26,879 nt of DNA from an uncultured Coriobacteriaceae bacterium (GTDB lineage: Bacteria; Actinomycetota; Coriobacteriia; Coriobacteriales; QAMH01). The notes under the pieces were generated by a model. It was not told the origin of the DNA, ran no database searches, and saw nothing but the letters and a program-made list of their open reading frames with translations. Of this stretch, positions 9,572 to 16,408 are shown piece by piece. Numbering within the stretch: position 1 is the stretch's first letter; the number at the start of each line of letters is the position of its first letter. The position numbers were made by a program, and so were the translations under genes. The stretch is taken from the NCBI GenBank assembly GCA_902783925.1, contig CACZSV010000120.1:1-26879 (forward strand), written 5' to 3'.

Positions 9572-9617
9572 CATTCTGGAACGCTTCGGTTTGCAAGGCT
9601 CGAAGGTGGTCTACAAT
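9568..9617 (+). promoter_or_regulatory. Promoter of radical SAM/precursor 1 operon with GTGACATTCTGGAACG box
   Basis: The box GTGACATTCTGGAACG lies at 9568-9583, overlapping the end of the preceding kinase gene. TTTGCA at 9590-9595, a 16-base spacer and TACAAT at 9612-9617 form a plausible promoter 44 bases before the ATG at 9662. The box starts 22 bases before the -35, the same offset as at 1677. An identical 16-mer occurs at 16308. Confidence 0.6.
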
Positions 9618-9661
9618 CGAAAGCGCAGCTTGTTTACGGCAACGGAAAAGAGAAAGCCAAT

Positions 9662-11008
9662 ATGAGCGCGAATGACAGCACTCAGACTAAGCTTGGCCGC
9701 ACGGCGGGCGAGGCTGGCTGGCGCGTCTCGCGATACAACCTGTATGCCGATATTCCCGATTCCGATATGGTGGCGGTTGCAAACTTGTTCAAGGGCATGT
9801 GCTCTGAATTCACGCCACTGGAGATGGACCTGCTCTCGGTGGTCGAGATGCTTGACGAGAACCATCCCCTTATCGATCGGTTCGCCCGTCGCGGTGTCAT
9901 CGTCAACTTCGACGAACGGGCTGCCCTCGAGGCGATGGGCAGGGCTGCATGCGCGTTTCCCCATGCCATAGGACTGAGCATCTGCCCGACACTGGGGTGT
10001 AATTTCGACTGCCCGTACTGTTTTCAAGACCATCTCGCGGGAAAGATGACGTCTGAGGTGCAAGATGATGTGATTTCACTTGCCGAGCGCATGATGGATG
10101 CGGCCGAGGTCAAGGACCTCGATATCACGTGGTTCGGCGGCGAGCCGCTACTGTACCCCGATGTTATCGAATCGCTTTCGGAGCGGCTCATGGCGCTCGT
10201 CGAGGCGCGCGGCGGTAACTACACCGCGATGGTCATATCGAACGGTTATTATCTCACGCAAGAGAACGTGAGCATGCTGGCGCGGTGCAAAGTCGACCTC
10301 GTTCAGGTGACCATCGACGGGCTCGGTGCCACCCACGATGCCACGCGGCACCTCCGCGGTGGAGGCCCCACGTTCGAGCGCATCGTGGGTAATCTGCGCG
10401 AGGCGAAGATCCCCTTCAAGGTGGACGTCCGCCACAATGTCTACGCTGGCAACTGCGACGAGGTGGACGCGCTCGATGACTTCGTTAAGCAGCTATCCCG
10501 GGAATCCGGCAACGATTTGTACTGCTATCACACGCCCGTGACGGGCAGCCCTACCGCCGACGAGCGTGGAAGGCAGGTGGACCTGCTTTGCGGTGGCGAC
10601 GAGTCTGAGGTGAGCGCCAAGCAGGAGGCGGGCCGCTTCAGGGCGGGACGCGGCAGCTTCTGCATGGCCCATACCATCTGGAGCATTGCCGTCGACGCGT
10701 GTGGCGACCTATATAAGTGTCGCGGAGCCGTCGATAAACCGCAATTTGCTTTTGCCACTGCGCATGACTGGGATCCGACGAATCCGCTTTTAACCGCAAA
10801 CAGCTCCGACAATCTGACGATGTACCTGAACACCGCCTGCCCCGTGCCCGACGAGGAGTGTCGCGAGTGCATGTGGCTGCCCATGTGCGTGGGCGGCTGC
10901 CCCCACAGGCGCCTGTCGACGGAGCGCGACTGCGTGCCCTTCAAGGACAGCCCGGAGGAATACGCGCTGGCACTTTATGCCCGCATGGCTGAAGGCCGCA
11001 CGAACTAG
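9662..11008 (+). CDS. Radical SAM/SPASM peptide maturase 1
   Basis: This 448-residue enzyme begins at ATG 9662. Residues about 20-100 are an N-terminal region shared with the maturase at 24286 (SRYNLYADIPDS..., HPLIDRFARRGVI) and may recognise the leader. The radical SAM core has CNFDCPYC with Cys113, Cys117 and Cys120 binding the [4Fe-4S] cluster that cleaves S-adenosylmethionine, followed by ITWFGGEPLL and VQVTIDGLGATHDATR. The C-terminal SPASM domain carries further clusters: a Cys in SFCMAH, one in YKCRG, and the CRECMWLPMCVGGCPHRR run. This architecture is that of sactipeptide- and other RiPP-modifying enzymes. The neighbouring precursor core has three Cys, so thioether or other carbon-centred crosslinks are possible. 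The exact reaction cannot be assigned. The precursor gene follows 75 bases after its stop. Confidence 0.9.
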   Translation: MSANDSTQTKLGRTAGEAGWRVSRYNLYADIPDSDMVAVANLFKGMCSEFTPLEMDLLSVVEMLDENHPLIDRFARRGVIVNFDERAALEAMGRAACAFPHAIGLSICPTLGCNFDCPYCFQDHLAGKMTSEVQDDVISLAERMMDAAEVKDLDITWFGGEPLLYPDVIESLSERLMALVEARGGNYTAMVISNGYYLTQENVSMLARCKVDLVQVTIDGLGATHDATRHLRGGGPTFERIVGNLREAKIPFKVDVRHNVYAGNCDEVDALDDFVKQLSRESGNDLYCYHTPVTGSPTADERGRQVDLLCGGDESEVSAKQEAGRFRAGRGSFCMAHTIWSIAVDACGDLYKCRGAVDKPQFAFATAHDWDPTNPLLTANSSDNLTMYLNTACPVPDEECRECMWLPMCVGGCPHRRLSTERDCVPFKDSPEEYALALYARMAEGRTN

Positions 11009-11015
11009 AGCCAAG

Positions 11016-11044
11016 ATGAGTGGCAGGAACGGCCTGACACTCAT
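11016..11044 (+). promoter_or_regulatory. Hairpin between maturase 1 and precursor 1
   Basis: An inverted repeat pairs ATGAGTG (11016-11022) with CACTCAT (11038-11044) and CAGG (11024-11027) with CCTG (11033-11036), leaving one G/A mismatch and a 5-base loop. No T-run follows, so it is not a clear terminator. It may be an RNA processing or stabilising hairpin that sets precursor level. The left half, ATGAGTGGCAGGAACG, also resembles the locus-wide box. Confidence 0.5.
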
Positions 11045-11083
11045 TGTATGATGGCAAAGGATGAGAGAAAGGAAGGAGAACCG

Positions 11084-11287
11084 ATGGATATCAAGAAGAT
11101 GGACATCAGCCCGGAGCTGCGCGAAAAGGCAATGGCGTGCGAGACGCCCGAAGAGTTCTTGGCGCTCGCAAAGAGGGAGGGCTACAAGCTCTCTGACGAG
11201 GAGATGGCGGCGGTTTCAGGCGGCAACTTCTGGACCTGCTCAGCGCAATGCGACAACGATCGTTGCCCGTCTTGGTCTCGTCCGTAA
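11084..11287 (+). CDS. Nif11-like RiPP precursor peptide 1
   Basis: This 67-residue precursor starts at ATG 11084, five bases after GGAAGGAG. An in-frame ATG at 11048 is less likely because the other precursors also begin at MDF/MDI. The leader (MDIKKMDISPELREKA...) has the Nif11-like pattern ending LSDEEMAAVSGG, a double-glycine site for the C39 exporter at 2349. The core after GG is 20 residues and contains three Cys (TCSAQC and DRC), two Trp, three Ser, and a Pro end. Ser, Thr and Cys are potential sites for the adjacent kinases and radical SAM enzyme. The gene is flanked by hairpins at 11016 and 11312. Its leader is strongly similar to that of precursor 2 at 16409, while the cores are unrelated, the usual sign of a shared export and recognition system. 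Confidence 0.9.
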   Translation: MDIKKMDISPELREKAMACETPEEFLALAKREGYKLSDEEMAAVSGGNFWTCSAQCDNDRCPSWSRP

Positions 11288-11311
11288 GGCGAAGGGCAGA
11301 ATATAATGGAC

Positions 11312-11342
11312 CCGGGCGCCCAGGCAACGCCTGGGCGCCCGG
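11312..11342 (+). terminator. Strong GC hairpin after precursor 1 (intrinsic-like, no T-run)
   Basis: A perfect 14-base stem (CCGGGCGCCCAGGC against GCCTGGGCGCCCGG) with a 3-base AAC loop starts 25 bases after the precursor stop. It lacks a downstream T-tract, so it may act as a partial terminator or as a 3' barrier that stabilises the precursor transcript, lowering expression of the kinase gene that follows. A Rho-independent stop is less certain. Confidence 0.6.
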
Positions 11343-11347
11343 CTATG

Positions 11348-11392
11348 GAGTGAGTGACAAGGCGTTCCTGAAGCACATTTTCCCACTCATTC
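11348..11392 (+). promoter_or_regulatory. Inverted repeat next to the ribosome site of kinase 2, containing a CGTTCCTG half-site
   Basis: AGTGAGTG can pair with CACTCATT (8 pairs, one G-U), closing a loop that contains CGTTCCTGAAGCACAT (11363-11378). The latter is the reverse complement of a box-like ATGTGCTTCAGGAACG. The right arm ends just before AAGGAGGTG (11395-11402), the ribosome site of the kinase at 11408, so folding could limit its translation. This is a sequence-pattern proposal only. Confidence 0.35.
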
Positions 11393-11407
11393 TCAAGGAG
11401 GTGCGCC

Positions 11408-12586
11408 GTGAAACGCACGCTTATGCATAGGAATCGAGAGTTGCTTGATTTCGATATCGATTTTGCGACCGGCAAGGTCGACATCCTCGATGCGCCCGGC
11501 ACGGACGATGCACTGCTTTCCTCTCTGGGGCTAGCCGGACCAGACCTTGCAGCTTCTGTATCGGGGGTAATAAGCGAGCGTCGCATTTCCGCAAGGCGTG
11601 ATGATGCCGCCGATATCATGGGGGCGTTTGGTGCGCGAACGAACACTGAGCTTGCGTTCATGGGGCATGGGCTGTCCCTCACTGATAAGCTCTGGTACCG
11701 TGCGCCGGGCGCGACCGAGCGCTGGGAAGATATCAACTTCCTCGAAAACGAATGGGACGACGCCTTCTACCGATCGGTTTTGGCGCGCGATCATGCAATC
11801 CTTGCATCCTGTTCGCCCGATGTTCCCGATCTCACGACGAAAGGTCGTTTGCGCAAAGCGTGGGAGCGAACAAGCGATGGCATTTGCCTGCTTAAAGAGC
11901 CGACTTTCGAAGATGGTTCGGATCTTGAAAGTGAACTTCTCGCCGCGGACCTCTGCTGTGCGTTATATGGACAAGATGCCTACCAGCCTTTGAGCATCGT
12001 GCAGCGTTCAGGAAGGCGATTTTCCTCGAGTTCATTGATGATTGGACCCGACGAAGAGCTTGCACAGGGGTTTCGGCTGTATTCGATGGGCGGTTTTGAC
12101 TTGAATGAGGCCTCCGAGTTCAAGAAGCCGGTCACACCGCAGCGCTACGCCGACATCTTGTCGCATGCTGGTGTGGCAGACGTTTCCGCGCAAGTTGCCA
12201 AGCTATTCGCCTTCAAGGTCCTTGCGCTTCTCAATGATCTTCATTCGGGAAATTACGGGGTCATCCTCAACCTGGAGACGGGCACGCGTCGTGGGGCTCC
12301 GCCTTTCGACTATGATCACGCGTTCGGGTTATTCTCGGTTGAGGTTCCGTTTGATATTCTTTGCGGCAACCCCGACTTGACGGCATTGTGCTGCGCTCAG
12401 TACTTTTCGAATCTCGAGCGGTCATGGGACTGGAGTTGGTACGACCCTTCTGCATTGGAAGGCTTTGAGTATCACATCGTGGAGCTGTACTCGTCCACCG
12501 ATGCCCTTCCGCCCGACTTTGGGGAGCTCATCGCACGGCTCTTCGTCACGCAGCGAGATTTCGTCAACGAAGTTGCGACTGCGTAG
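11408..12586 (+). CDS. HipA/CtkA-like protein kinase, paralog 2
   Basis: This is a 392-residue protein from GTG 11408 behind the strong AAGGAGGTG site. It is clearly similar along its whole length to the protein at 8378: MKRTLMH start, LTDKLWYRAPGATERWEDINF, Lys163 in LLKEP, DLHSGNYG with Asp277, and FDYDHAFG. The catalytic residues fall at identical positions in both, which suggests tandem duplication with both copies kept active. No antitoxin gene is adjacent. It follows precursor 1 and precedes a serine hydrolase. The two copies may act on different residues or on different precursors; a toxin or signalling kinase remains possible. Divergence between the copies is spread evenly and neither shows a frameshift. 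Confidence 0.7.
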   Translation: MKRTLMHRNRELLDFDIDFATGKVDILDAPGTDDALLSSLGLAGPDLAASVSGVISERRISARRDDAADIMGAFGARTNTELAFMGHGLSLTDKLWYRAPGATERWEDINFLENEWDDAFYRSVLARDHAILASCSPDVPDLTTKGRLRKAWERTSDGICLLKEPTFEDGSDLESELLAADLCCALYGQDAYQPLSIVQRSGRRFSSSSLMIGPDEELAQGFRLYSMGGFDLNEASEFKKPVTPQRYADILSHAGVADVSAQVAKLFAFKVLALLNDLHSGNYGVILNLETGTRRGAPPFDYDHAFGLFSVEVPFDILCGNPDLTALCCAQYFSNLERSWDWSWYDPSALEGFEYHIVELYSSTDALPPDFGELIARLFVTQRDFVNEVATA

Positions 12587-12632
12587 AATGAGTCAAAATG
12601 CGCATTCCCTTACGCGTTAAGCGCGAAAGCAG

Positions 12633-13508
12633 GTGAAGAGCTTGACGAGCCAAAAACTGCTTGCATATTGCCAGACCATTCGAAGCGCTTCGAGTGGTGA
12701 AGATGCGGCGCTTTTGGAGGCTCTTTGTGCCTACGCGGTCAGTGAAGCGTGTCAAAACCAGCTTCTATCTGCGGTTGAGGACATCAGGAGACAGGGGGCA
12801 GACGTCGGCTTCGTCATGTTCGACAAGGCTTCAGGCATGACATTGTCGCTGAACGCCGATAGAGAGTTTTTCGGCGCGAGCACCGTGAAGGCACTGTGGG
12901 TGACGTATCTGTTCCAAGAGCAATTCGAGAAGGGGATTGTCGAATGGGACAGGTATCTTGCCGTCTATGTTGAATGGTGTATTGCGCAGTCAAGGAACAA
13001 GTCCTACACGGTTTTACGGTCGAACTACGGAAGCGAGGAAGGCTTTCAGGAATGGCTGGCGCAGGTCGGCGTACGCTATATCAGCTCGTGGGATTACTGT
13101 ACGCCGCGTGAACTGGCGCTTGCGTGGACGCACATGCTCGAGTACACGGATTCCAACGGCGCACTTGTCGATGCCTGGAAAGCTGCGTTTGACCATTCGG
13201 ATTGCTCGTTCGTGCGCGAGGCCGTTGGGGATATCGCGACCGTGTATTCCAAACCGGGCTTCGTGCCAAAAAGCGATTGCCGGCCGAATACGTATGATGA
13301 CGCCTCAATCGTCGTCGACCGCGATGGCAGGCACTATCTCGTAGCCATCATGTCGACCATGTACCCCTATGGCGACTGCTCCGCCTTGCGCGACCTCGCC
13401 GTCGCGCTCGATGCTATCCATAATGAGTGGCACGACGCTGCTAAAACTCATCCGTGGACAATGCCTTGTTCGTCAATGGAGACGTTGACGGAAATGCTCT
13501 CGATATAG
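12633..13508 (+). CDS. Beta-lactamase-fold serine hydrolase, no signal peptide
   Basis: This protein is about 291 residues, from GTG 12633. A TTG at 12642 behind AGGTGA is an alternative start. The motifs follow the class A beta-lactamase/DD-peptidase order: nucleophile Ser83 with Lys86 (GASTVK), Ser120-Arg-Asn122 in place of SDN, TPRELA, and Lys207-Pro-Gly in place of KTG. The usual omega-loop Glu is not evident, so beta-lactam hydrolysis is doubtful. I see no signal peptide or transmembrane helix, unlike true beta-lactamases and penicillin-binding proteins. It is therefore probably cytoplasmic and could be an amidase, esterase, peptidase or acyl-transferase acting on the locus peptide. It is 46 bases downstream of kinase 2 and probably cotranscribed. 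Its 3' end overlaps the convergent CapA-like gene by 61 bases. Confidence 0.75.
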   Translation: MKSLTSQKLLAYCQTIRSASSGEDAALLEALCAYAVSEACQNQLLSAVEDIRRQGADVGFVMFDKASGMTLSLNADREFFGASTVKALWVTYLFQEQFEKGIVEWDRYLAVYVEWCIAQSRNKSYTVLRSNYGSEEGFQEWLAQVGVRYISSWDYCTPRELALAWTHMLEYTDSNGALVDAWKAAFDHSDCSFVREAVGDIATVYSKPGFVPKSDCRPNTYDDASIVVDRDGRHYLVAIMSTMYPYGDCSALRDLAVALDAIHNEWHDAAKTHPWTMPCSSMETLTEMLSI

Positions 13509-14443
13509 CGGAAGGCACCTGCACGGACGTCGGGCTCATCGATCCATCGTGTGAAGGCCATCTGCTGCCATCCAGGATGTAGCACGAGGCGAACATCGCC
13601 CGCGTCGATGCCGCCATGCCCGCTTCGACCTGCAATGGCGGGCAATTGAAGCTCTGCGACGACAGTGAGGCGTTTGAAGCCATCGAACCAGAAATTTCCC
13701 AAACTGTAGACGATCGGTTTCCCTCTGTAATACTCGATGCCCTGCAGGCAGTGCGCGTGCGTGCCGAAGACGGCATCGGCCCCTGCGTCGATGTAGGCAT
13801 GTGCGCCTTCCACCTGCACGTCCTCCAGGTCGGTCGAGCCTTCGATGCCCCAGTGGGGAAGGGCGATAACAAAATCGGCATGCGCGGCAGCTTCGCGAAT
13901 TGATGCTACGAATCGGCTGTTGTCGTAGCACAGCAGAATTCCCGGAGTAGCGTGAGTTGCTTCTGGCGTCATCTGTATTCTCTCCGCGCGCGACGCCGCA
14001 ACATAGGCTATGACGAGTTCGCGCGCTTGCAAGAAGACGGGAGCCTGTGCTGCGACTATGTCACGCCCAGCGCCAACGTAGCGGATTCCAGAACCTTCGA
14101 GCGTCTCAAGCGTGTCAATAAACGCTTGCTCGCCATAATCAAAAACATGGTTGTTCGCCAATCCAACGATGTCGACGCCCAGGTCGCACATGTATTTCAC
14201 GTTAGTGGTCTTGGCGCGGAACGTGAACAGCTTTTCGGGCAGGGACTCTCCTCGATCGCTGTAGCAGAACTCGTTGTTGGCCCACATGAGGTCCATGCCG
14301 TGCATGAGGTCGATGAAACGCTTATCCACGCCGTCGGCAACGTCAGTCGAGCCGATCTCGGCAAGCGATTCGACGGGCGTGTAATTATCGGCCAGGCAAA
14401 CATCGCCCACGAATCCAAGCGATATGCTGCTCGTTTCCCGCAC
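13448..14443 (-). CDS. CapA-like (PGA_cap) metallophosphoesterase-fold protein
   Basis: A 331-residue protein read from GTG 14443, with an in-frame TGA just upstream and GAGGA about 10 bases before the start. Motifs of the CapA/PGA_cap metallophosphatase family are intact: GDVCLADN, WANNEF, LANNHVFDYGE, LPHWGIE and GTHAHCLQG. Family members act in poly-gamma-glutamate synthesis or capsule anchoring, but many are uncharacterised. Unlike many CapA proteins it has no membrane anchor or signal peptide. It lies on the strand opposite the RiPP genes, convergent with the serine hydrolase and divergent from the VanY-methyltransferase gene. It could be a host gene caught between blocks or an amide/isopeptide-forming tailoring factor. 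The second idea is speculative. Confidence 0.85.
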   Translation of the reverse strand: MRETSSISLGFVGDVCLADNYTPVESLAEIGSTDVADGVDKRFIDLMHGMDLMWANNEFCYSDRGESLPEKLFTFRAKTTNVKYMCDLGVDIVGLANNHVFDYGEQAFIDTLETLEGSGIRYVGAGRDIVAAQAPVFLQARELVIAYVAASRAERIQMTPEATHATPGILLCYDNSRFVASIREAAAHADFVIALPHWGIEGSTDLEDVQVEGAHAYIDAGADAVFGTHAHCLQGIEYYRGKPIVYSLGNFWFDGFKRLTVVAELQLPAIAGRSGHGGIDAGDVRLVLHPGWQQMAFTRWIDEPDVRAGAFRYIESISVNVSIDEQGIVHG

Positions 14444-14481
14444 GTTGTTCCAATCCTCGCGAAGGTGAACTAGTCACTAAA

Positions 14482-14525
14482 CGTTCCTGCCGCTCATTTT
14501 CGCATGAAAATGAGTTTCAGGAACG
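14482..14525. repeat. Palindromic element with CGTTCCTG/CAGGAACG arms
   Basis: An almost symmetric 44-base element: CGTTCCTG (14482-14489) pairs with CAGGAACG (14518-14525), and CTCATTTTC (14493-14501) pairs with GAAAATGAG (14506-14514), separated by 3-base bulges and a 4-base loop. Both arms contain an RTGA-N5-CAGGAACG half-site like those in the hairpins at 11016 and 11348. It lies between divergent genes, so it may be a two-sided operator or a small dispersed palindrome. Confidence 0.6.
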
Positions 14526-14554
14526 ACCAGCCACCCATTCTGCCTTTTATGGGC

Positions 14555-14612
14555 ATGACATTCTGGAACACGCCCTTTTGCGAAATGGAATTAACTCGAA
14601 AGCGTATAAAAT
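14555..14612 (+). promoter_or_regulatory. Promoter region of the VanY-TylF gene with ATGACATTCTGGAACA box
   Basis: The box ATGACATTCTGGAACA (14555-14570) matches 14 of 16 positions of the copies at 9568 and 16308. TTTGCG begins 22 bases after the box start, as in the other promoters. The best -10 match is TATAAA/TAAAAT at 14605-14612, at a longer spacing than at 9568, so the exact promoter is uncertain. Confidence 0.5.
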
Positions 14613-14651
14613 GAATGTACTGCATAACATGTCAGGAGTAGGGGACGCATC

Positions 14652-14696
14652 ATGGATTTCGCCGACGGCATACTTCGCATCAGCGAGCTTGACTGA
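14652..14696 (+). CDS. Possible 14-residue leader ORF
   Basis: ATG 14652 is preceded by AGGGGA six bases upstream and reads 14 codons (MDFADGILRISELD) to a TGA. It shares only the initial MDF with the precursor leaders. It sits just upstream of the VanY-methyltransferase gene and could be a regulatory leader peptide or a chance ORF. It has no GG site and no core. Confidence 0.25.
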   Translation: MDFADGILRISELD

Positions 14697-14713
14697 CGAG
14701 CAAGGAATACTGC

Positions 14714-16030
14714 ATGAAGCACAAGGAGCTCAAGATGGAGCAAGTATCACTTTCCAGCAAGACGTTGCTCGTCAATGCCGCGAATCCGCTGCCCCTCGAG
14801 TGGGAACCAGACGATCTCGTGGACTTGTGGAAGATGCAACCGCGTCACTTTCACTTGTTTCCGCGTCAAACAAAGCTTGCCGCCTGTGCAGCAGAAGCGG
14901 CTAACGCGCTGTTCGAACAAGCCGAAAGCGAAGGCCTGGACGATTATTTGCTGTTGAGCGCCTATCGCTCGAGCGATTACCAAGCAGGGTTGTTCTTGGA
15001 GAACCCTTTTGGTGCCGTGGCTCGGCCAGGATGTAGCGAGCATCAGACGGGCCTCGCCATGGACATTGCATTGTTTGGACGGGGATTATCCCTTGACGAA
15101 GTCCATGCACGCTGGCTCACCGAGAATTGCTGGGAATACGGATTCGTCGTGCGCTACCCGGAAGGTCGCGAGGATGCCACCGGAATTCCTGCTGAGCCGT
15201 GGCATCTGCGCTATGTGGGGCGTGAAGTTGCGCTTGAGATGCGCGATCGCGGCTGGGTTCTGGAGGAATGGTGCGAAGCGCACGGCGTCGAGAACGATCC
15301 GCTCGAGGAACTCGAAAGGGACATTTCCGATCGCTTGATTGGCAATATTCTTCACGAAAGCAAGCTCGTCGCAACGCGTAGGATGCTGTACGACAACAAA
15401 ACCGAAACCAACGCTGCGTGCTACGCCCATCTTATAGATTACGTACGGTACAGGGAAATCGAGCTATTGGCTGAGGAGTTGAAGAGGGCGGGCGTGAACG
15501 GAGCCATAGCCGAAGTCGGCGTCGAGTTCGGCTATACCAGCGCGGTGCTTAATCGTGTGTTTCCCGAATCGAAGCTGTATCTCTACGACACCTTCGATGG
15601 GTTCGAACATGCGGCCATTGAAGAGGAGAACAAGAAGTTCGGGCTTCCGCTCGAATTCTCCAATCGGTGGAGATCGAATCATCCCGAGTCGGACGTATGC
15701 AGGCAATTGGTCTTGCGTCGGCTTTTCCACAAGGAAAACGCCGTCATCAGGCAGGGGCATTTCCCCGATACTGCCATAGCGAGCGATTCCGATGTGGTTT
15801 TCGCGTTCGTCTTGCTGGATGTGGACCTGTACAAGACCACACTCGAGGGGCTCGAGTTCTTCTGGCCGCGCCTCGCGAACGGGGGGTACCTGATGATCCA
15901 CGACTACAATACCGTCTTTCTGGAGGGCATCCACGACGCAGTGGCAGATGCCGAAAAGAAGCTCGGCCGCTTTGTCCGGGTACCGATTCCAGACTCAGGC
16001 GGGTCGCTGGTGATTCAGAAACCGTTCTAA
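14714..16030 (+). CDS. VanY-type carboxypeptidase fused to TylF-like O-methyltransferase
   Basis: This 438-residue two-domain protein runs from ATG 14714; ATG 14735, six bases after AAGGAG, is an equally good start. Residues 15-190 are a VanY/DD-carboxypeptidase zinc domain: SAYRSSDYQ, SEHQTGLAMDIA with His110 and Asp117, and EPWHLRYVG with Glu161 and His164. Residues 235-435 are a TylF/MycF-type SAM-dependent methyltransferase: AEVGVEFGYTS, YDTFDGFE, LLDVDLYKTT with Asp369 and Asp371, and IHDYNT with Asp397. There is no signal peptide or membrane helix, although VanY enzymes normally act outside the cell on peptidoglycan stems. The fusion and likely cytoplasmic location suggest trimming of the C-terminal residue of a peptide followed by methylation. 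That order is inference. It precedes precursor 2. Confidence 0.85.
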   Translation: MKHKELKMEQVSLSSKTLLVNAANPLPLEWEPDDLVDLWKMQPRHFHLFPRQTKLAACAAEAANALFEQAESEGLDDYLLLSAYRSSDYQAGLFLENPFGAVARPGCSEHQTGLAMDIALFGRGLSLDEVHARWLTENCWEYGFVVRYPEGREDATGIPAEPWHLRYVGREVALEMRDRGWVLEEWCEAHGVENDPLEELERDISDRLIGNILHESKLVATRRMLYDNKTETNAACYAHLIDYVRYREIELLAEELKRAGVNGAIAEVGVEFGYTSAVLNRVFPESKLYLYDTFDGFEHAAIEEENKKFGLPLEFSNRWRSNHPESDVCRQLVLRRLFHKENAVIRQGHFPDTAIASDSDVVFAFVLLDVDLYKTTLEGLEFFWPRLANGGYLMIHDYNTVFLEGIHDAVADAEKKLGRFVRVPIPDSGGSLVIQKPF

Positions 16031-16033
16031 TAC

Positions 16034-16072
16034 CCTGCCACTTATTTCATGAAGGTGCTACGTCCTGGAACG
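16034..16072 (+). repeat. Degenerate copy of the CAGGAACG/CGTTCCTG palindrome
   Basis: CCCTGCCACTTATTTCATGA resembles the left half of the 14482 palindrome, and TCCTGGAACG (16063-16072) resembles its right arm and the end of the regulatory box. Internal pairing is poor apart from TTCATGAA, so this is a decayed or partial copy. It begins four bases after the VanY-TylF stop. Confidence 0.35.
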
Positions 16073-16307
16073 TTTAATTGCGCATATCCCAGAGTTTTAA
16101 ACGGCTTACAACAAGCATGACGACGGAAATCAACAGCGTCGACAAGTTCCAGTTCGTCACGCCTTTTTTGTATCCCTTTACATTATGTTTTCATCGGCAC
16201 AATGAACCTCAGTGTCGGATTCGACAGAAATGAAGAATCGGTCACGTTCGGGGGCGTGGGTTTCATTTTGGACCATCGGCCTGTGGCAAGATACATTTCA
16301 GAAAGTC

Positions 16308-16367
16308 GTGACATTCTGGAACGTCAAGAGCTTTGTTGAGCTGAATCTGCTGGAAAACGACTATCAT
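16308..16367 (+). promoter_or_regulatory. Promoter of precursor 2 operon with GTGACATTCTGGAACG box
   Basis: GTGACATTCTGGAACG (16308-16323) is identical over 16 bases to the box at 9568. TATCAT at 16362-16367 is a candidate -10, 41 bases before ATG 16409, with TTGAGC at 16337-16342 as a weak -35 at a 19-base spacing. A weak core promoter with an upstream box suits an activator-dependent promoter, which is inference. Confidence 0.55.
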
Positions 16368-16408
16368 ATATAGATACAGTGCGACGCCCAAAAGTAGAGA
16401 GGAATGCC

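Larger units (their letters stand above)
16031..16408. other. Non-coding region upstream of precursor 2
   Basis: These 378 bases hold no convincing gene. Short ORFs at 16117-16233 (38 residues) and 16202-16339 (45 residues) lack ribosome sites. The left end has a degraded relative of the 14482 palindrome, and the right end has the box and promoter at 16308-16367. Confidence 0.6.

Noticed and set aside
11302..11307. Perfect TATAAT just after precursor 1
   Set aside because: No -35 at a proper distance and the strong hairpin follows at once, so a promoter here is unlikely.
8378..12586. HipAB-type toxin-antitoxin module
   Set aside because: No HipB-like DNA-binding gene is adjacent to either kinase copy, so a classic module is not supported.
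12633..13508. Beta-lactamase resistance gene
   Set aside because: The omega-loop Glu and a signal peptide are not evident and SDN/KTG are altered, so resistance is not supported.
16117..16339. Two short overlapping ORFs of 38 and 45 residues before precursor 2
   Set aside because: No ribosome sites and no Nif11-like or other recognisable motif; one runs through the regulatory box.
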